Shown here: positions 46,679-54,553 of the stretch, piece after piece | Layout of the letters: each line of letters starts with the position of its first letter | Numbering within the stretch: position 1 is the first letter of the stretch | Assembly (NCBI RefSeq): GCF_001879205.1 | Contig: NZ_MLFK01000010.1 | Span: 186,001 to 250,000, forward strand | Source of the DNA: Flavobacterium johnsoniae | GTDB taxonomy: Bacteria > Bacteroidota > Bacteroidia > Flavobacteriales > Flavobacteriaceae | Length of the DNA stretch: 64,000 nucleotides | Direction: 5' to 3' | The notes under the pieces: model-generated | What the model was told of the DNA's origin: nothing | The model's input: the letters and a program-made list of their open reading frames with translations, nothing else | Database searches by the model: none | Position numbers and translations under genes: made by a program

Positions 46679-47476
46679 TTAGTTTACATCGTTGATTAAA
46701 GCACGATCTAAATGCACGTAACCGCCGTCTACAAATACAAATTGTCCTGTAGTATGCGACGAACGATCAGAAATAATGAAAAGTGCAGTATCAGCAATTT
46801 CATCAGTCTTAGTCATTCTGCCTTCAAATGGAATACTTTTGTTGATTTTTTTCAGCACGGTTTCTCCATCTGCCAAAGTTTTAATCCAGTCTTCGTATGC
46901 CGGAGTATAACTTTCGGCAATAATAATAGCATTCGAACGGATTCCGAATTGAATTAAATCAACCGCCCATTCTCTTGTAAGTCCAAGTACGCCACCTTTT
47001 GCAGCAGCGTAACCAGAAGTACCGCCCTGCCCTGTCAAAGCTACTTTTGAACCAATATTCAGAATATTTCCTTTTGATTCTTTTAAATACGGAAGTGCGT
47101 ATTTAACCAATAAAAAATAGCTCACCACATTGAGTTTCAACGAATCCATAAATTGCTCGTAAGTAGCATCTAAACCAGCACCATCGTTTACACCAACGTT
47201 GTTGATAACAGCGTCGATTCTTCCGTATTTTGCTACGATTGCTTTTACAGCATTTTCAATTTCTACAGGATCGGTAACGTCTGTCTGCACAAATAAAGAA
47301 TCTATTCCTTTTTTTTGAAGATTTTCCGCGTAAGCGAAACCTCTGCTGTTTCTGTCAACCAAAACCGGAATTGCTCCTTCATCTGCAATTCTGTTGATGA
47401 TTGTTTCTCCGATACTGCCTTCCTTTCCAGCCGAACCGGAAACGACAACAATCTTATTTTTTAAATTTAAATCCAT
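46679..47476 (-). CDS. SDR-family sugar dehydrogenase (probable L-fucose dehydrogenase)
   Basis: A 265-residue NAD(P)-dependent short-chain dehydrogenase. The glycine motif GSAGKEGSIGE (about 14-24) is longer than usual. NNVGVN (about 92) replaces the common NNAG, the active site is SKVALTGQGGTSGYAAAKG (Tyr and Lys about 157/161), and the C-terminus ends GQFVFVDGGYVHLDRAL. It likely oxidises L-fucose to its lactone, feeding the lactonase six bases downstream. A galactose-type or rhamnose-type substrate cannot be excluded. Confidence 0.82.
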   Translation of the reverse strand: MDLNLKNKIVVVSGSAGKEGSIGETIINRIADEGAIPVLVDRNSRGFAYAENLQKKGIDSLFVQTDVTDPVEIENAVKAIVAKYGRIDAVINNVGVNDGAGLDATYEQFMDSLKLNVVSYFLLVKYALPYLKESKGNILNIGSKVALTGQGGTSGYAAAKGGVLGLTREWAVDLIQFGIRSNAIIIAESYTPAYEDWIKTLADGETVLKKINKSIPFEGRMTKTDEIADTALFIISDRSSHTTGQFVFVDGGYVHLDRALINDVN

Positions 47477-47603
47477 TTCTTTTTGTGTTAGATGTGATTT
47501 GTAAAATGTGTCTTTTGTGAAATGTGATTTGTGAAAAGTAAGATGTAAGATGTGAATTTAAAATCAGGTTGCTTCTATTTTTACAACGAAAATTACATTT
47601 AAT

Positions 47604-47640
47604 TTTTTACTTTTTACTTTTTACTTTTTACTTTTTACAT
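47604..47640. repeat. Tandem repeat of TTTTTAC (7-base unit)
   Basis: Five exact copies of TTTTTAC, bordered by degenerate copies (acatttcac, atcttac). The wider gap 47477-47661 consists of similar words (atgtgatttgtaaaatgtg) that pair with the right side. No gene is seen. Confidence 0.85.
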
Positions 47641-47661
47641 TTCACATCTTACATTTCACAA

Positions 47662-48675
47662 TTAATCAATTTCAATTAACGCTTTGATGACATTGTTTTT
47701 CGGATCAATTAATTGTCCGAAATCAGTAATCATTTCTGAGAAATTGGTTCTGTGCGTAATGTATTTTTTAGGATCGATTTTGCCTTCTTTCAAACATTTC
47801 ATGACATATTCGAAATCTTCAATAGTAGCATTTCTGCTGCTCATTAAAGTCGATTCTCTTTTATGGAAATCAGGATGGCTGAAACTCAATTCGCCTTTTT
47901 GAAGTCCGACTAAAACAAATCTTCCGCCGTGCGAAATATAATTAAAAGCACTGTTCATTACTTTCTGATTTCCGGTTGCGTCAATTACTACATTTGCCAT
48001 ATCACCGTTTGTCAATTCTCCCAGTTTAGCCGCTACATCATCGTTTAACGGATTAATGGTTTCATCAGCATTCAATTCGGTTTTACAGAAATTTAATCGG
48101 TAGTCGTTGATATCCATTACGATAACTTTTGCTCCGGCAATTTTGGCAAACTGAATCAGTCCAATTCCAATTGGGCCTGCTCCCATAACCAAAACCGTAT
48201 CCGTTGCCTTAACACCCGCTCTTCTAACGCCGTGTGCTGCAATCGCCAATGGCTCAACCAAAGCCAGTTCATCATAATCTAATCCCTGACCCTGAAGTAA
48301 ATACTGCTCAGGAATAGTCACATATTCAGCCATTCCGCCGTCAATATGTACTCCAAAAACTTTAATATTTACACAGCAGTTTGTTAGTCCGGTTCTGCAA
48401 GCCACACATTTTCCGCAGTTGAAATACGGAATAAAAGTCACTTTATCGCCTGGCTTAAAACCTGCCGCATTTCCTTTTATGTATTCTGCCGCCAGCTCAT
48501 GTCCCAGAATTCTCGGATATTCAAAATACGGCTGAGTACCGCCAAAAGCGTGAATATCAGTACCGCAGATTCCAATTCGTTTTATCTTTAAGAGAACTTC
48601 GCCGTCTTTTGGTTCCGGAATTTCTCTTTCTTTTAATTTAAATTCTTGCGGTTTCTCGCATACAATAAATTTCAT
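47662..48675 (-). CDS. Zinc-dependent alcohol dehydrogenase (MDR family)
   Basis: A 337-residue medium-chain dehydrogenase. The catalytic zinc site includes CGTDIHAFGG and LGHE (about residues 38-64), the structural zinc site CGKCVACRTGLTNCC lies near 89-103, and the Rossmann motif VMGAGPIGIG is near 165. The sequence resembles sorbitol/threonine/galactonate-type dehydrogenases. In this operon it may oxidise a deoxy-sugar, its acid or lactaldehyde. No step of the classical L-fuconate route clearly needs it in addition to the two SDR enzymes. Confidence 0.85.
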   Translation of the reverse strand: MKFIVCEKPQEFKLKEREIPEPKDGEVLLKIKRIGICGTDIHAFGGTQPYFEYPRILGHELAAEYIKGNAAGFKPGDKVTFIPYFNCGKCVACRTGLTNCCVNIKVFGVHIDGGMAEYVTIPEQYLLQGQGLDYDELALVEPLAIAAHGVRRAGVKATDTVLVMGAGPIGIGLIQFAKIAGAKVIVMDINDYRLNFCKTELNADETINPLNDDVAAKLGELTNGDMANVVIDATGNQKVMNSAFNYISHGGRFVLVGLQKGELSFSHPDFHKRESTLMSSRNATIEDFEYVMKCLKEGKIDPKKYITHRTNFSEMITDFGQLIDPKNNVIKALIEID

Positions 48676-48721
48676 CTTAGATTTTTTTTACTAATTGATA
48701 AAGCCCATTCGTGAAAATTTA

Positions 48722-48859
48722 TTTAACACATAGAAACATAGATTTTTTTCTTTTGAAAGAAGACAAAAAGAAACTAGTTTCTTAACACATAGCTATGTGC
48801 GTTTAAATAAGTGAAACGCCTTTTTTGACTATACAACATCTATGTTTCTATGTGTTAAA
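48722..48859. repeat. 138-base cruciform-like inverted repeat (CACATAG words)
   Basis: Perfect 22-base arms (48722-48743, beginning TTTAACACATAG; 48838-48859, ending CTATGTGTTAAA) enclose 94 bases. At their centre lies another perfect palindrome, CACATAGCTATGTG (48786-48799), made of the same word. It fills the gap between the FAH hydrolase and Zn-dehydrogenase genes. Confidence 0.85.
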
Positions 48860-48887
48860 AACAATTACATCCTTAACAGGCTTATAA

Positions 48888-49742
48888 TTATTTTTTATAC
48901 GCAACCGCAGTTTGTTTGCTTGTACCCAAACCTTCAATACCAAGCTCTACAACATCTCCTGCTTTTAGATAAATTGGATCCGGCTTAATTCCTAAACCAA
49001 CTCCCGGAGGTGTTCCTGTACTAATGATATCGCCAGGAAGCAAAGTCATAAACTGGCTTAAATAATGTACCAAATACGGAATTTTGAAAACCAGATTCAA
49101 TGTGTTGCTGTCTTGATATTTTTTACCGTTAACGCTCAGCCACATCGACAAATTATCAACATCTTTTACTTCATCTTTCGTAGCCAAAAATGGTCCAAGA
49201 GGCGCAAATGTATCGCATCCTTTTCCTTTTGCCCATTGTCCGCCGCGCTCGATTTGAAATTCTCTTTCGCTGTAATCATTCAATAAAGCGTAACCTGCAA
49301 CGTAATCTAAAGCCTCAGCTTCTTCTACATAACTTGCTTTTTTACCCACCACAAATGCCAGCTCCACTTCCCAGTCGGTTTTTACACTGTTTTTTGGGAT
49401 AATTACATCATCATCAGGACCGCATAAGGAAGTTGTCGATTTAAAAAAGATGATTGGTTCTGTTGGGATCGGCGCACCTGTTTCTTTACAGTGATCTACA
49501 TAATTTAATCCGATACATATTATTTTTGAAGGTCTCGCCACCGGAGATCCTAAACGCACACTGGCATCCACTTCTGGTAACGAAGGGTTGCTTTCTAATG
49601 CTTTCTGCAGTTTCTCTAGTCCATTTTCTTCAAAAAAGCTTTCGTTAAAATCTGAAACGATAGAAGAAACATCATATCTTTTTTCATTAATTAAAACTCC
49701 TGGTTTTTCTTTTCCGATTTCTCCAAAACGTATTAATTTCAT
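48888..49742 (-). CDS. FAH-family hydrolase (probable 2,4-diketo-3-deoxy-L-fuconate hydrolase)
   Basis: A 284-residue member of the fumarylacetoacetate hydrolase family. It is expected to split 2,4-diketo-3-deoxy-L-fuconate into pyruvate and L-lactate. Motifs include ICIGLNYVDHCKETG (about 74-88), TDWEVELAFVVG (metal-binding Glu residues, about 122-133), NDYSEREFQ (about 156) and GDIISTGTPPGVGLG (about 238). The N-terminal half (KLIRFGEIGKEKPGVLI) is also typical of the fuconate/rhamnonate branch. It pairs with the keto-deoxy-fuconate dehydrogenase encoded just upstream on the same strand. Confidence 0.87.
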   Translation of the reverse strand: MKLIRFGEIGKEKPGVLINEKRYDVSSIVSDFNESFFEENGLEKLQKALESNPSLPEVDASVRLGSPVARPSKIICIGLNYVDHCKETGAPIPTEPIIFFKSTTSLCGPDDDVIIPKNSVKTDWEVELAFVVGKKASYVEEAEALDYVAGYALLNDYSEREFQIERGGQWAKGKGCDTFAPLGPFLATKDEVKDVDNLSMWLSVNGKKYQDSNTLNLVFKIPYLVHYLSQFMTLLPGDIISTGTPPGVGLGIKPDPIYLKAGDVVELGIEGLGTSKQTAVAYKK

Positions 49743-49771
49743 TGTATTTTATTTTTAGTTATTTTTTAGTT

Positions 49772-49902
49772 GCTAAGGGGCTGAGGGGCTAAGGTTCTGA
49801 GTTTTTTTTAAGTTTCTAAGATGCTGAGATTCTAAGTTTCTTTTCATATAGACCTGACAGGTTTTAAACTTAGAATCTAAGCACCTTAGAACCTTAGCCT
49901 CT
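49772..49902. repeat. Imperfect inverted repeat of CTAAGG / CTTAGAA words
   Basis: The left side (49772-49840) carries tgctaagg, ggctgagg, ggctaagg, ttctgag and ttctaag words. The right side (49866-49902) has their inverted copies (cttagaa, tctaagc, accttag, aaccttagcc). The unit is about 8 bases. It occupies most of the gap between the two SDR/FAH genes. Confidence 0.75.
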
Positions 49903-49908
49903 TAAAAA

Positions 49909-50673
49909 TTAATTATTTAATTTGATAAATCCTCCGTCGATTGGGTAATCGCATCCAGTTATAAAACCGGCTTCTTCGCTGCATAAATACAAGGCAAGAG
50001 CGGCAATTTCATCAGGTTTTCCCATACGGCCGATTGGCTGTGATTTAGAAAGTTTTTCGAACATTTCTTCTTCTTTTCCGGCATAGTTTTTAGAGATAAA
50101 TCCATCAACAAACGGCGTGTGAACGCGCGCTGGAGAAATAGAATTACATCTGATATTTTCACTTAAATAATCTCTGGCTACAGATAAAGTCATGGCCATA
50201 ACGGCTCCTTTTGCTGTTGAATAAGCAAATCGGTCAGAGATTCCAACCCAGGCCGCAATAGAAGCCATATTTAAAATAACACCTCCGTTTGAAAGTCTGA
50301 ATTGTGGAATCGCAGCATACAAACAGTTGTAAACGCCTTTTACGTTTACCTCCATCACACGGTCAAAATCAGCTTCAGAAGTTGTGTCTACTTTTCCAAC
50401 ATTGGCAATTCCGGCATTATTAATTAAAATATTAATGTTTCCAATTTTTTCAAAAGCAGCTTTTACATCAGCCTGACTCGCAACGTTACAAGCATACGAA
50501 AATACCTTTCCGCCGGCATTTTTAATTTCATCGACAGCCTCCTGTGCACTTTCAATAGATAAATCGATAATATGAACTTCTGCTCCCTGTTTAGCAAACA
50601 AGGCCGCAATCGCTCTTCCAATGCCGCTTCCGCCACCTGTTATAACTGCTTTTTTATTTTGTAATGAAAACAT
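49909..50673 (-). CDS. SDR-family 2-keto-3-deoxy-L-fuconate dehydrogenase
   Basis: A 254-residue short-chain dehydrogenase. The classical motifs are TGGGSGIG (12-19), NNAG (about 86), NMASIAAWVGISDRFAYSTAKGAV (Ser, Tyr, Lys active site; about 135-158) and the terminal CDYPIDGGF. The SIAAWVGI-DRFAYS-KGAV stretch matches the 2-keto-3-deoxy-L-fuconate dehydrogenase group well. It oxidises C4 to give the diketo acid cleaved by the FAH hydrolase. It is the first gene of the minus-strand operon, behind a promoter whose -7 box overlaps an operator-like palindrome. Confidence 0.88.
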   Translation of the reverse strand: MFSLQNKKAVITGGGSGIGRAIAALFAKQGAEVHIIDLSIESAQEAVDEIKNAGGKVFSYACNVASQADVKAAFEKIGNINILINNAGIANVGKVDTTSEADFDRVMEVNVKGVYNCLYAAIPQFRLSNGGVILNMASIAAWVGISDRFAYSTAKGAVMAMTLSVARDYLSENIRCNSISPARVHTPFVDGFISKNYAGKEEEMFEKLSKSQPIGRMGKPDEIAALALYLCSEEAGFITGCDYPIDGGFIKLNN

Positions 50674-50757
50674 TTTAAATAGTATTTAATATTATAAAAA
50701 TCTGATTTTAGGTTTTTCTACATCTACCTGAAATAATAAATGTAAAAAACACAATTA

Positions 50758-50775
50758 CAAATGTAATCGATTATC
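50758..50775 (-). promoter_or_regulatory. -7 box overlapped by an operator-like palindrome, fucose operon
   Basis: On the minus strand TACATTTG (50765-50758) matches TAnnTTTG. It overlaps TGTAATCGATTATC (50762-50775), a 12-of-14 match to the perfect palindrome at 42637-42650. The site is about 90 bases upstream of the SDR start. A -33 TTG at proper spacing was not found. Confidence 0.55.
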
Positions 50776-50918
50776 ACAATATTAGCATTTTATTTTAATG
50801 TTAAAATAAGAAAATGATCATTCTTTAATAAATTATAACATTTTTTATTCGGTTTGTAAAAAAATACACTTCATACAAAAGTATTATCAAAAAATTTAAT
50901 GCAAAAAGTTACATTTTC

Positions 50919-50948
50919 TTGCGCAATCCAATCTTATTTCTAATTTTG
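50919..50948 (+). promoter_or_regulatory. Promoter of the solute-binding/CoA-transferase operon
   Basis: TTG (50919-50921), 19 bases, then TAATTTTG (50941-50948) fit the Bacteroidota promoter pattern exactly. The leader to the ATG at 50999 would be about 45 bases. The rest of the 325-base divergent gap holds the operator site at 50758-50775 and no gene. Confidence 0.65.
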
Positions 50949-50998
50949 TAATTGTATTTTTTACATTTATTATTTTACCTACACCTAAATCAATACAA

Positions 50999-52147
50999 AT
51001 GGCAGTATTAAAAGGCATTACGTGGAATCACACAAGAGGTTTACTCCCAATGGTTGCAACGGCACAACGCTTTACCGAGTTAAATCCGGATATCGAAATT
51101 ACCTGGGAGAAAAGAAGTTTACAAGAATTTGCAGATGCTTCTATCGAAGATTTAGCAAAACGATTTGATCTACTGGTTATCGATCATCCATGGACAGGTT
51201 TTGGGGCGCATACGAATGCTATCCTTCCCCTATCTGATTATCTTCCTGCTGATTATATAAAAGATCAGGAAATTAATACGGTTGGACGTTCTTACGGAAG
51301 TTATGTTTTTAGCAATAAATTATGGGCGCTGCCTATTGATGCTGCGACTCCGGTTGCGGCGGCCCGTTTGGATATTTTAGAAAAAAAAGGAATAGCAGTT
51401 CCTCAGACATACGATGAATTATTGGCGCTGGCTAAAAAAGGACTGGTTGCATTTGCCGGAATTCCGGTTGATGTTTTAATGAGTTTTTATATGTTTTGCT
51501 GCAGTTTAAGCGAAGCTCCGTTTCAGTCTGAAGAAAAAGTTATTTCTGTGGAAACAGGAAAAAAAGCTTTGCAGATGTTTCGTGAATTGGCTCAATTAAT
51601 TGATCCTGCAAACTTTAACAGAAACCCAATTCAGGTTTATGAAGCGATGGTGAATTCTGATGAAATTGCCTACTGCCCTTTTGCCTACGGATATTCTAAT
51701 TATTCGAGAGCAGGATACAGCAAAAACCTGCTTCATTTTTATGATTTGGTAAAACTGAATAATGCCCCAATGATCAGCTCTTTGGGCGGAACAGGATTAG
51801 CAGTTTCTTCTTTCAGCAAACATATTCCTGAAGCGATTCGTTATGCCGAATTTACAGGATCGTCTCAGGTACAGCAAAATATTTTTGCAGATAACGGAGG
51901 ACAGCCTGGACATTTACAAGCATGGAAAAACGACCGAATCAATTCGATTACCAATAACTATTTCAAAAATACACTTCCGGCTTTAGAGAGAGCATTTTTA
52001 AGACCGAGATACTCCGGACACATGTATTTTCAGGATCATGCGGGCGATGTAGTTCGTGATTATTTGATGAAAGGCGGCAGCGAAGAATTAGTTTTAGATG
52101 TACTTAATTCGCTTTATGCCAAATCTTTAAAACTGCAAAATTCATGA
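50999..52147 (+). CDS. Cytosolic solute-binding-protein-like protein 1 (no signal peptide)
   Basis: A 382-residue homologue of family 1 extracellular sugar-binding proteins of ABC importers: GITWNHTRGLLPMVATAQRFTELNP, IDHPWTGFG, LWALPIDAATPVAAARLDIL, SSLGGTGLAVSS and an FADNGGQPGH near the C-terminus. It starts MAVLKGITWN with no hydrophobic segment. The frame upstream to the stop at 50897 has no ATG, GTG or TTG, so a hidden signal peptide is ruled out under normal starts. No ABC permease or ATPase is encoded in the window. Its stop overlaps the start of the first CoA-transferase (ATGA). It may bind a sugar acid in the cytoplasm as part of that enzyme system, but the function is unknown. Confidence 0.8.
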   Translation: MAVLKGITWNHTRGLLPMVATAQRFTELNPDIEITWEKRSLQEFADASIEDLAKRFDLLVIDHPWTGFGAHTNAILPLSDYLPADYIKDQEINTVGRSYGSYVFSNKLWALPIDAATPVAAARLDILEKKGIAVPQTYDELLALAKKGLVAFAGIPVDVLMSFYMFCCSLSEAPFQSEEKVISVETGKKALQMFRELAQLIDPANFNRNPIQVYEAMVNSDEIAYCPFAYGYSNYSRAGYSKNLLHFYDLVKLNNAPMISSLGGTGLAVSSFSKHIPEAIRYAEFTGSSQVQQNIFADNGGQPGHLQAWKNDRINSITNNYFKNTLPALERAFLRPRYSGHMYFQDHAGDVVRDYLMKGGSEELVLDVLNSLYAKSLKLQNS

Positions 52148-53286
52148 AGCCGTTAGAAGGATTAATTGTATTGGAGTTCTGCCAGTTTTTGGCGGGTCCT
52201 TCTGCCGGATTAAAGCTGGCCGATTTAGGTGCGAGAGTCATCAAAATCGAAAGGCCGGTAAAAGGCGAAGCCTGCAGACAATTAAGTATCAAAGATTTAT
52301 TTGTAGACGACAGCAGTCTTTTGTTTCATACTATTAACAGAAATAAAGAATCTTTTGCAGCCGATTTAAAAAATCCGGACGATTTGGTTTTGATCAAAAA
52401 ACTAATTGAAAAGGCGGATATTATGACGCATAATTTCAGACCCGGCGTAATGGAAAAAATCGGGTTGGATTTTGAAACGACGCTTACAATTAATCCAAAA
52501 ATAATATACGGAACCATTACAGGTTACGGCGACAAAGGCCCGTGGGCAAAAAAACCGGGACAGGATCTGCTTTTGCAGTCACTTTCGGGTTTAAGCTGGT
52601 TAAGCGGCAGAAAAAGTCAGGGGCCAGTTCCGTTTGGTCTGGCTGTAGCCGATTTAATGTGCGGTAATCATTTCGTACAAGGAATTTTAGCGGCGTTATT
52701 AAAGAGAGCCAAAACCGGAAAAGGTGTTTTAGTTGAAGTAAGTTTACTGGAATCGATTTTGGATGTTCAGTTTGAAGCAATTACTTCTTTTTTAAACGAC
52801 GGCGGACAGCAGCCTGAAAGAGGCGATGTAAAAGGAAGTGCGCATGCTTTTTTGAGTGCTCCTTATGGCGTTTACAAAACACAAGACGATTATATTTCGC
52901 TGGCAATGGGCGATTTGATTTTTATTGGAAACACACTTGGAGTCAATCTAAATCAGTATGCCGATAAACATCTTTGGTTCGAAAAAAGAGACGAAATCAG
53001 AGAAATTTTAGCTGCTAAATTAGCGGAACAAACAGCAGATTATTGGCTGGAAGTACTTCAAAAACAAGGTATTTGGTGCGGAAAAGTTTTGAATTACCAA
53101 ACGCTCGACCAACAGCCTTTTGTTCAGGAACTGCAGTTAAAACAAACCGTAAAAAATTCTCAAGGCGAAACTTTGGTTACAACCAGAAGTCCGATTCAGC
53201 TTGACGGACAAATTTTAATCAGTTCAAAAGCAGCACCAAAAGTGGGCGAAGATAATTTAGCAATACAAGAGCAGTTTATTCGGTAA
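52144..53286 (+). CDS. Class III CoA-transferase (CaiB/BaiF family) 1
   Basis: A 380-residue CoA-transferase of the formyl-CoA/carnitine type. Visible are LEGLIVLEFCQFLAGPSAGLKLADLGARVIKIERP (N-terminal Rossmann part), TINRNKES, NFRPGVMEKIGL, GQDLLLQSLSGLSWL and VADLMCGNHFVQGILAALLKR, whose Asp (about 170) is the expected catalytic residue. It overlaps the solute-binding gene by 4 bases and is about half identical, by eye, to the second CoA-transferase after a 128-base repeat-filled gap. These enzymes move CoA between carboxylic acids. Here the acid is likely a deoxy-sugar acid, given the adjacent fucose pathway, but that is inferred. Confidence 0.88.
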   Translation: MKPLEGLIVLEFCQFLAGPSAGLKLADLGARVIKIERPVKGEACRQLSIKDLFVDDSSLLFHTINRNKESFAADLKNPDDLVLIKKLIEKADIMTHNFRPGVMEKIGLDFETTLTINPKIIYGTITGYGDKGPWAKKPGQDLLLQSLSGLSWLSGRKSQGPVPFGLAVADLMCGNHFVQGILAALLKRAKTGKGVLVEVSLLESILDVQFEAITSFLNDGGQQPERGDVKGSAHAFLSAPYGVYKTQDDYISLAMGDLIFIGNTLGVNLNQYADKHLWFEKRDEIREILAAKLAEQTADYWLEVLQKQGIWCGKVLNYQTLDQQPFVQELQLKQTVKNSQGETLVTTRSPIQLDGQILISSKAAPKVGEDNLAIQEQFIR

Positions 53287-53288
53287 AC

Positions 53289-53411
53289 TGTTGAATCGTT
53301 TATTTGCTTAATCGTATTAAGTAAATAAAGAAATAAACGGATTAACGGTTAAACAAATACAACGATTAAACGAATAAACGATTAAACGAATACAACGATA
53401 AAACGGTTAAA
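53289..53411. repeat. 8-base degenerate tandem repeat (AAACGATT / AAACGAAT)
   Basis: Units acgattaa, acgaataa, acgattaa, acgaatac, aacgataa, aacggtta follow one another up to the start of CoA-transferase 2. The left part (gaatcgtttatttgcttaatcg) carries inverted copies. It separates the two CoA-transferase genes of the operon. Confidence 0.8.
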
Positions 53412-53414
53412 AAA

Positions 53415-54551
53415 ATGAAACCACTAGAAAATTATTTAATTGTAGATTTCAGCCAGTTTTTATCTGGCCCATCAGCAAGTCTTAGACTCGCTGATTTGGG
53501 CGCACGCGTTATAAAAATTGAAAAACCAGGAACGGGCGACATTTGCAGAACCTTATATACTTCTGACTTAATCATGAACGGCGAATCGTCTGTTTTTCAT
53601 ACCATAAACAGAAATAAAGAATCGTTTGCCATTGATTTTAAACAGCCGGAAGAACTTCAAAAATTAAAAAAATTACTGGCCAAAGCCGATGTTGTCATGC
53701 ATAATTTCAGACCGGGCGTAATGGAACGCATTGGGCTAAGTTATGAAGATGTAAAAGCGATAAACCCAACAGTGGTTTATGCTTCGATTTCAGGTTTTGG
53801 AGAGCATCCTAATTTAAAAATTTTACCGGGACAAGATTTGCTTTTGCAGTCTTTAACGGCCTTAACATGGCTGAGCGGCAATCAGGAAGACGGTCCCGTA
53901 CCAATGGGATTATCGATTGTTGATATGCTGGCCGGCGCACATTTAGCACAGGGGATTTTAGCCGCTTTGTACCGAAAAGCAGCACATAATTTGGGCGGAA
54001 CGGTTCAGGTAAGTATGCTTGAATCGGCTTTTGATTTTCAGTTTGAAACCATTACAACCTTTTTTAACGACGGAGGTGAACTTCCTGTTCGAACAAAAAC
54101 AAACAATGCGCATGCTTATCTTGGTGCACCATACGGAATTTATCAAACCAAAAATGGCTATTTGGCCTTAGCAATGGGATCGATTCCGGTTTTGGCTTCA
54201 CTGCTTAAATGTGATGAATTACTTCAATTTCCTGAAAATAAATTTACGCTGAGAGATGAGATTAAAAATATTCTCGCCTCTCACCTTTTGACACAGGAAA
54301 CGCAGTTTTGGCTGGATATTTTAGAACCCGCAGATATTTGGTGCGCTGGAGTTTTAAATTACGAACAGCTTTTTAAAGAAGATGGTTTTAAAGTTTTAGA
54401 GTTTACACAGCAAGTTGAAATGCTTGACGGTTATTCGTATAAAACAACGAGATGCCCAATAAAAATTGACGGCGAATATTTTACTTCGACAAAAGGTTCT
54501 CCAAAATTAGGACAGGATAATGAGCGAATTATAAAAGAATTTATAGCATAA
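53415..54551 (+). CDS. Class III CoA-transferase (CaiB/BaiF family) 2
   Basis: A 378-residue paralogue of the preceding CoA-transferase: LIVDFSQFLSGPSASLRLADLGARVIKIEKP, TINRNKESFAIDF, NFRPGVMERIGLSYEDV and SIVDMLAGAHLAQGILAALYRK, with the catalytic Asp retained (about 168). Both copies keep full-length domains, so two acids or a two-subunit enzyme are possible. The next gene, a second solute-binding-like protein, begins two bases after its stop. The order (binding protein-CoAT, CoAT-binding protein) suggests a mirrored duplication of a functional pair. Confidence 0.88.
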   Translation: MKPLENYLIVDFSQFLSGPSASLRLADLGARVIKIEKPGTGDICRTLYTSDLIMNGESSVFHTINRNKESFAIDFKQPEELQKLKKLLAKADVVMHNFRPGVMERIGLSYEDVKAINPTVVYASISGFGEHPNLKILPGQDLLLQSLTALTWLSGNQEDGPVPMGLSIVDMLAGAHLAQGILAALYRKAAHNLGGTVQVSMLESAFDFQFETITTFFNDGGELPVRTKTNNAHAYLGAPYGIYQTKNGYLALAMGSIPVLASLLKCDELLQFPENKFTLRDEIKNILASHLLTQETQFWLDILEPADIWCAGVLNYEQLFKEDGFKVLEFTQQVEMLDGYSYKTTRCPIKIDGEYFTSTKGSPKLGQDNERIIKEFIA

Positions 54552-54553
54552 GT

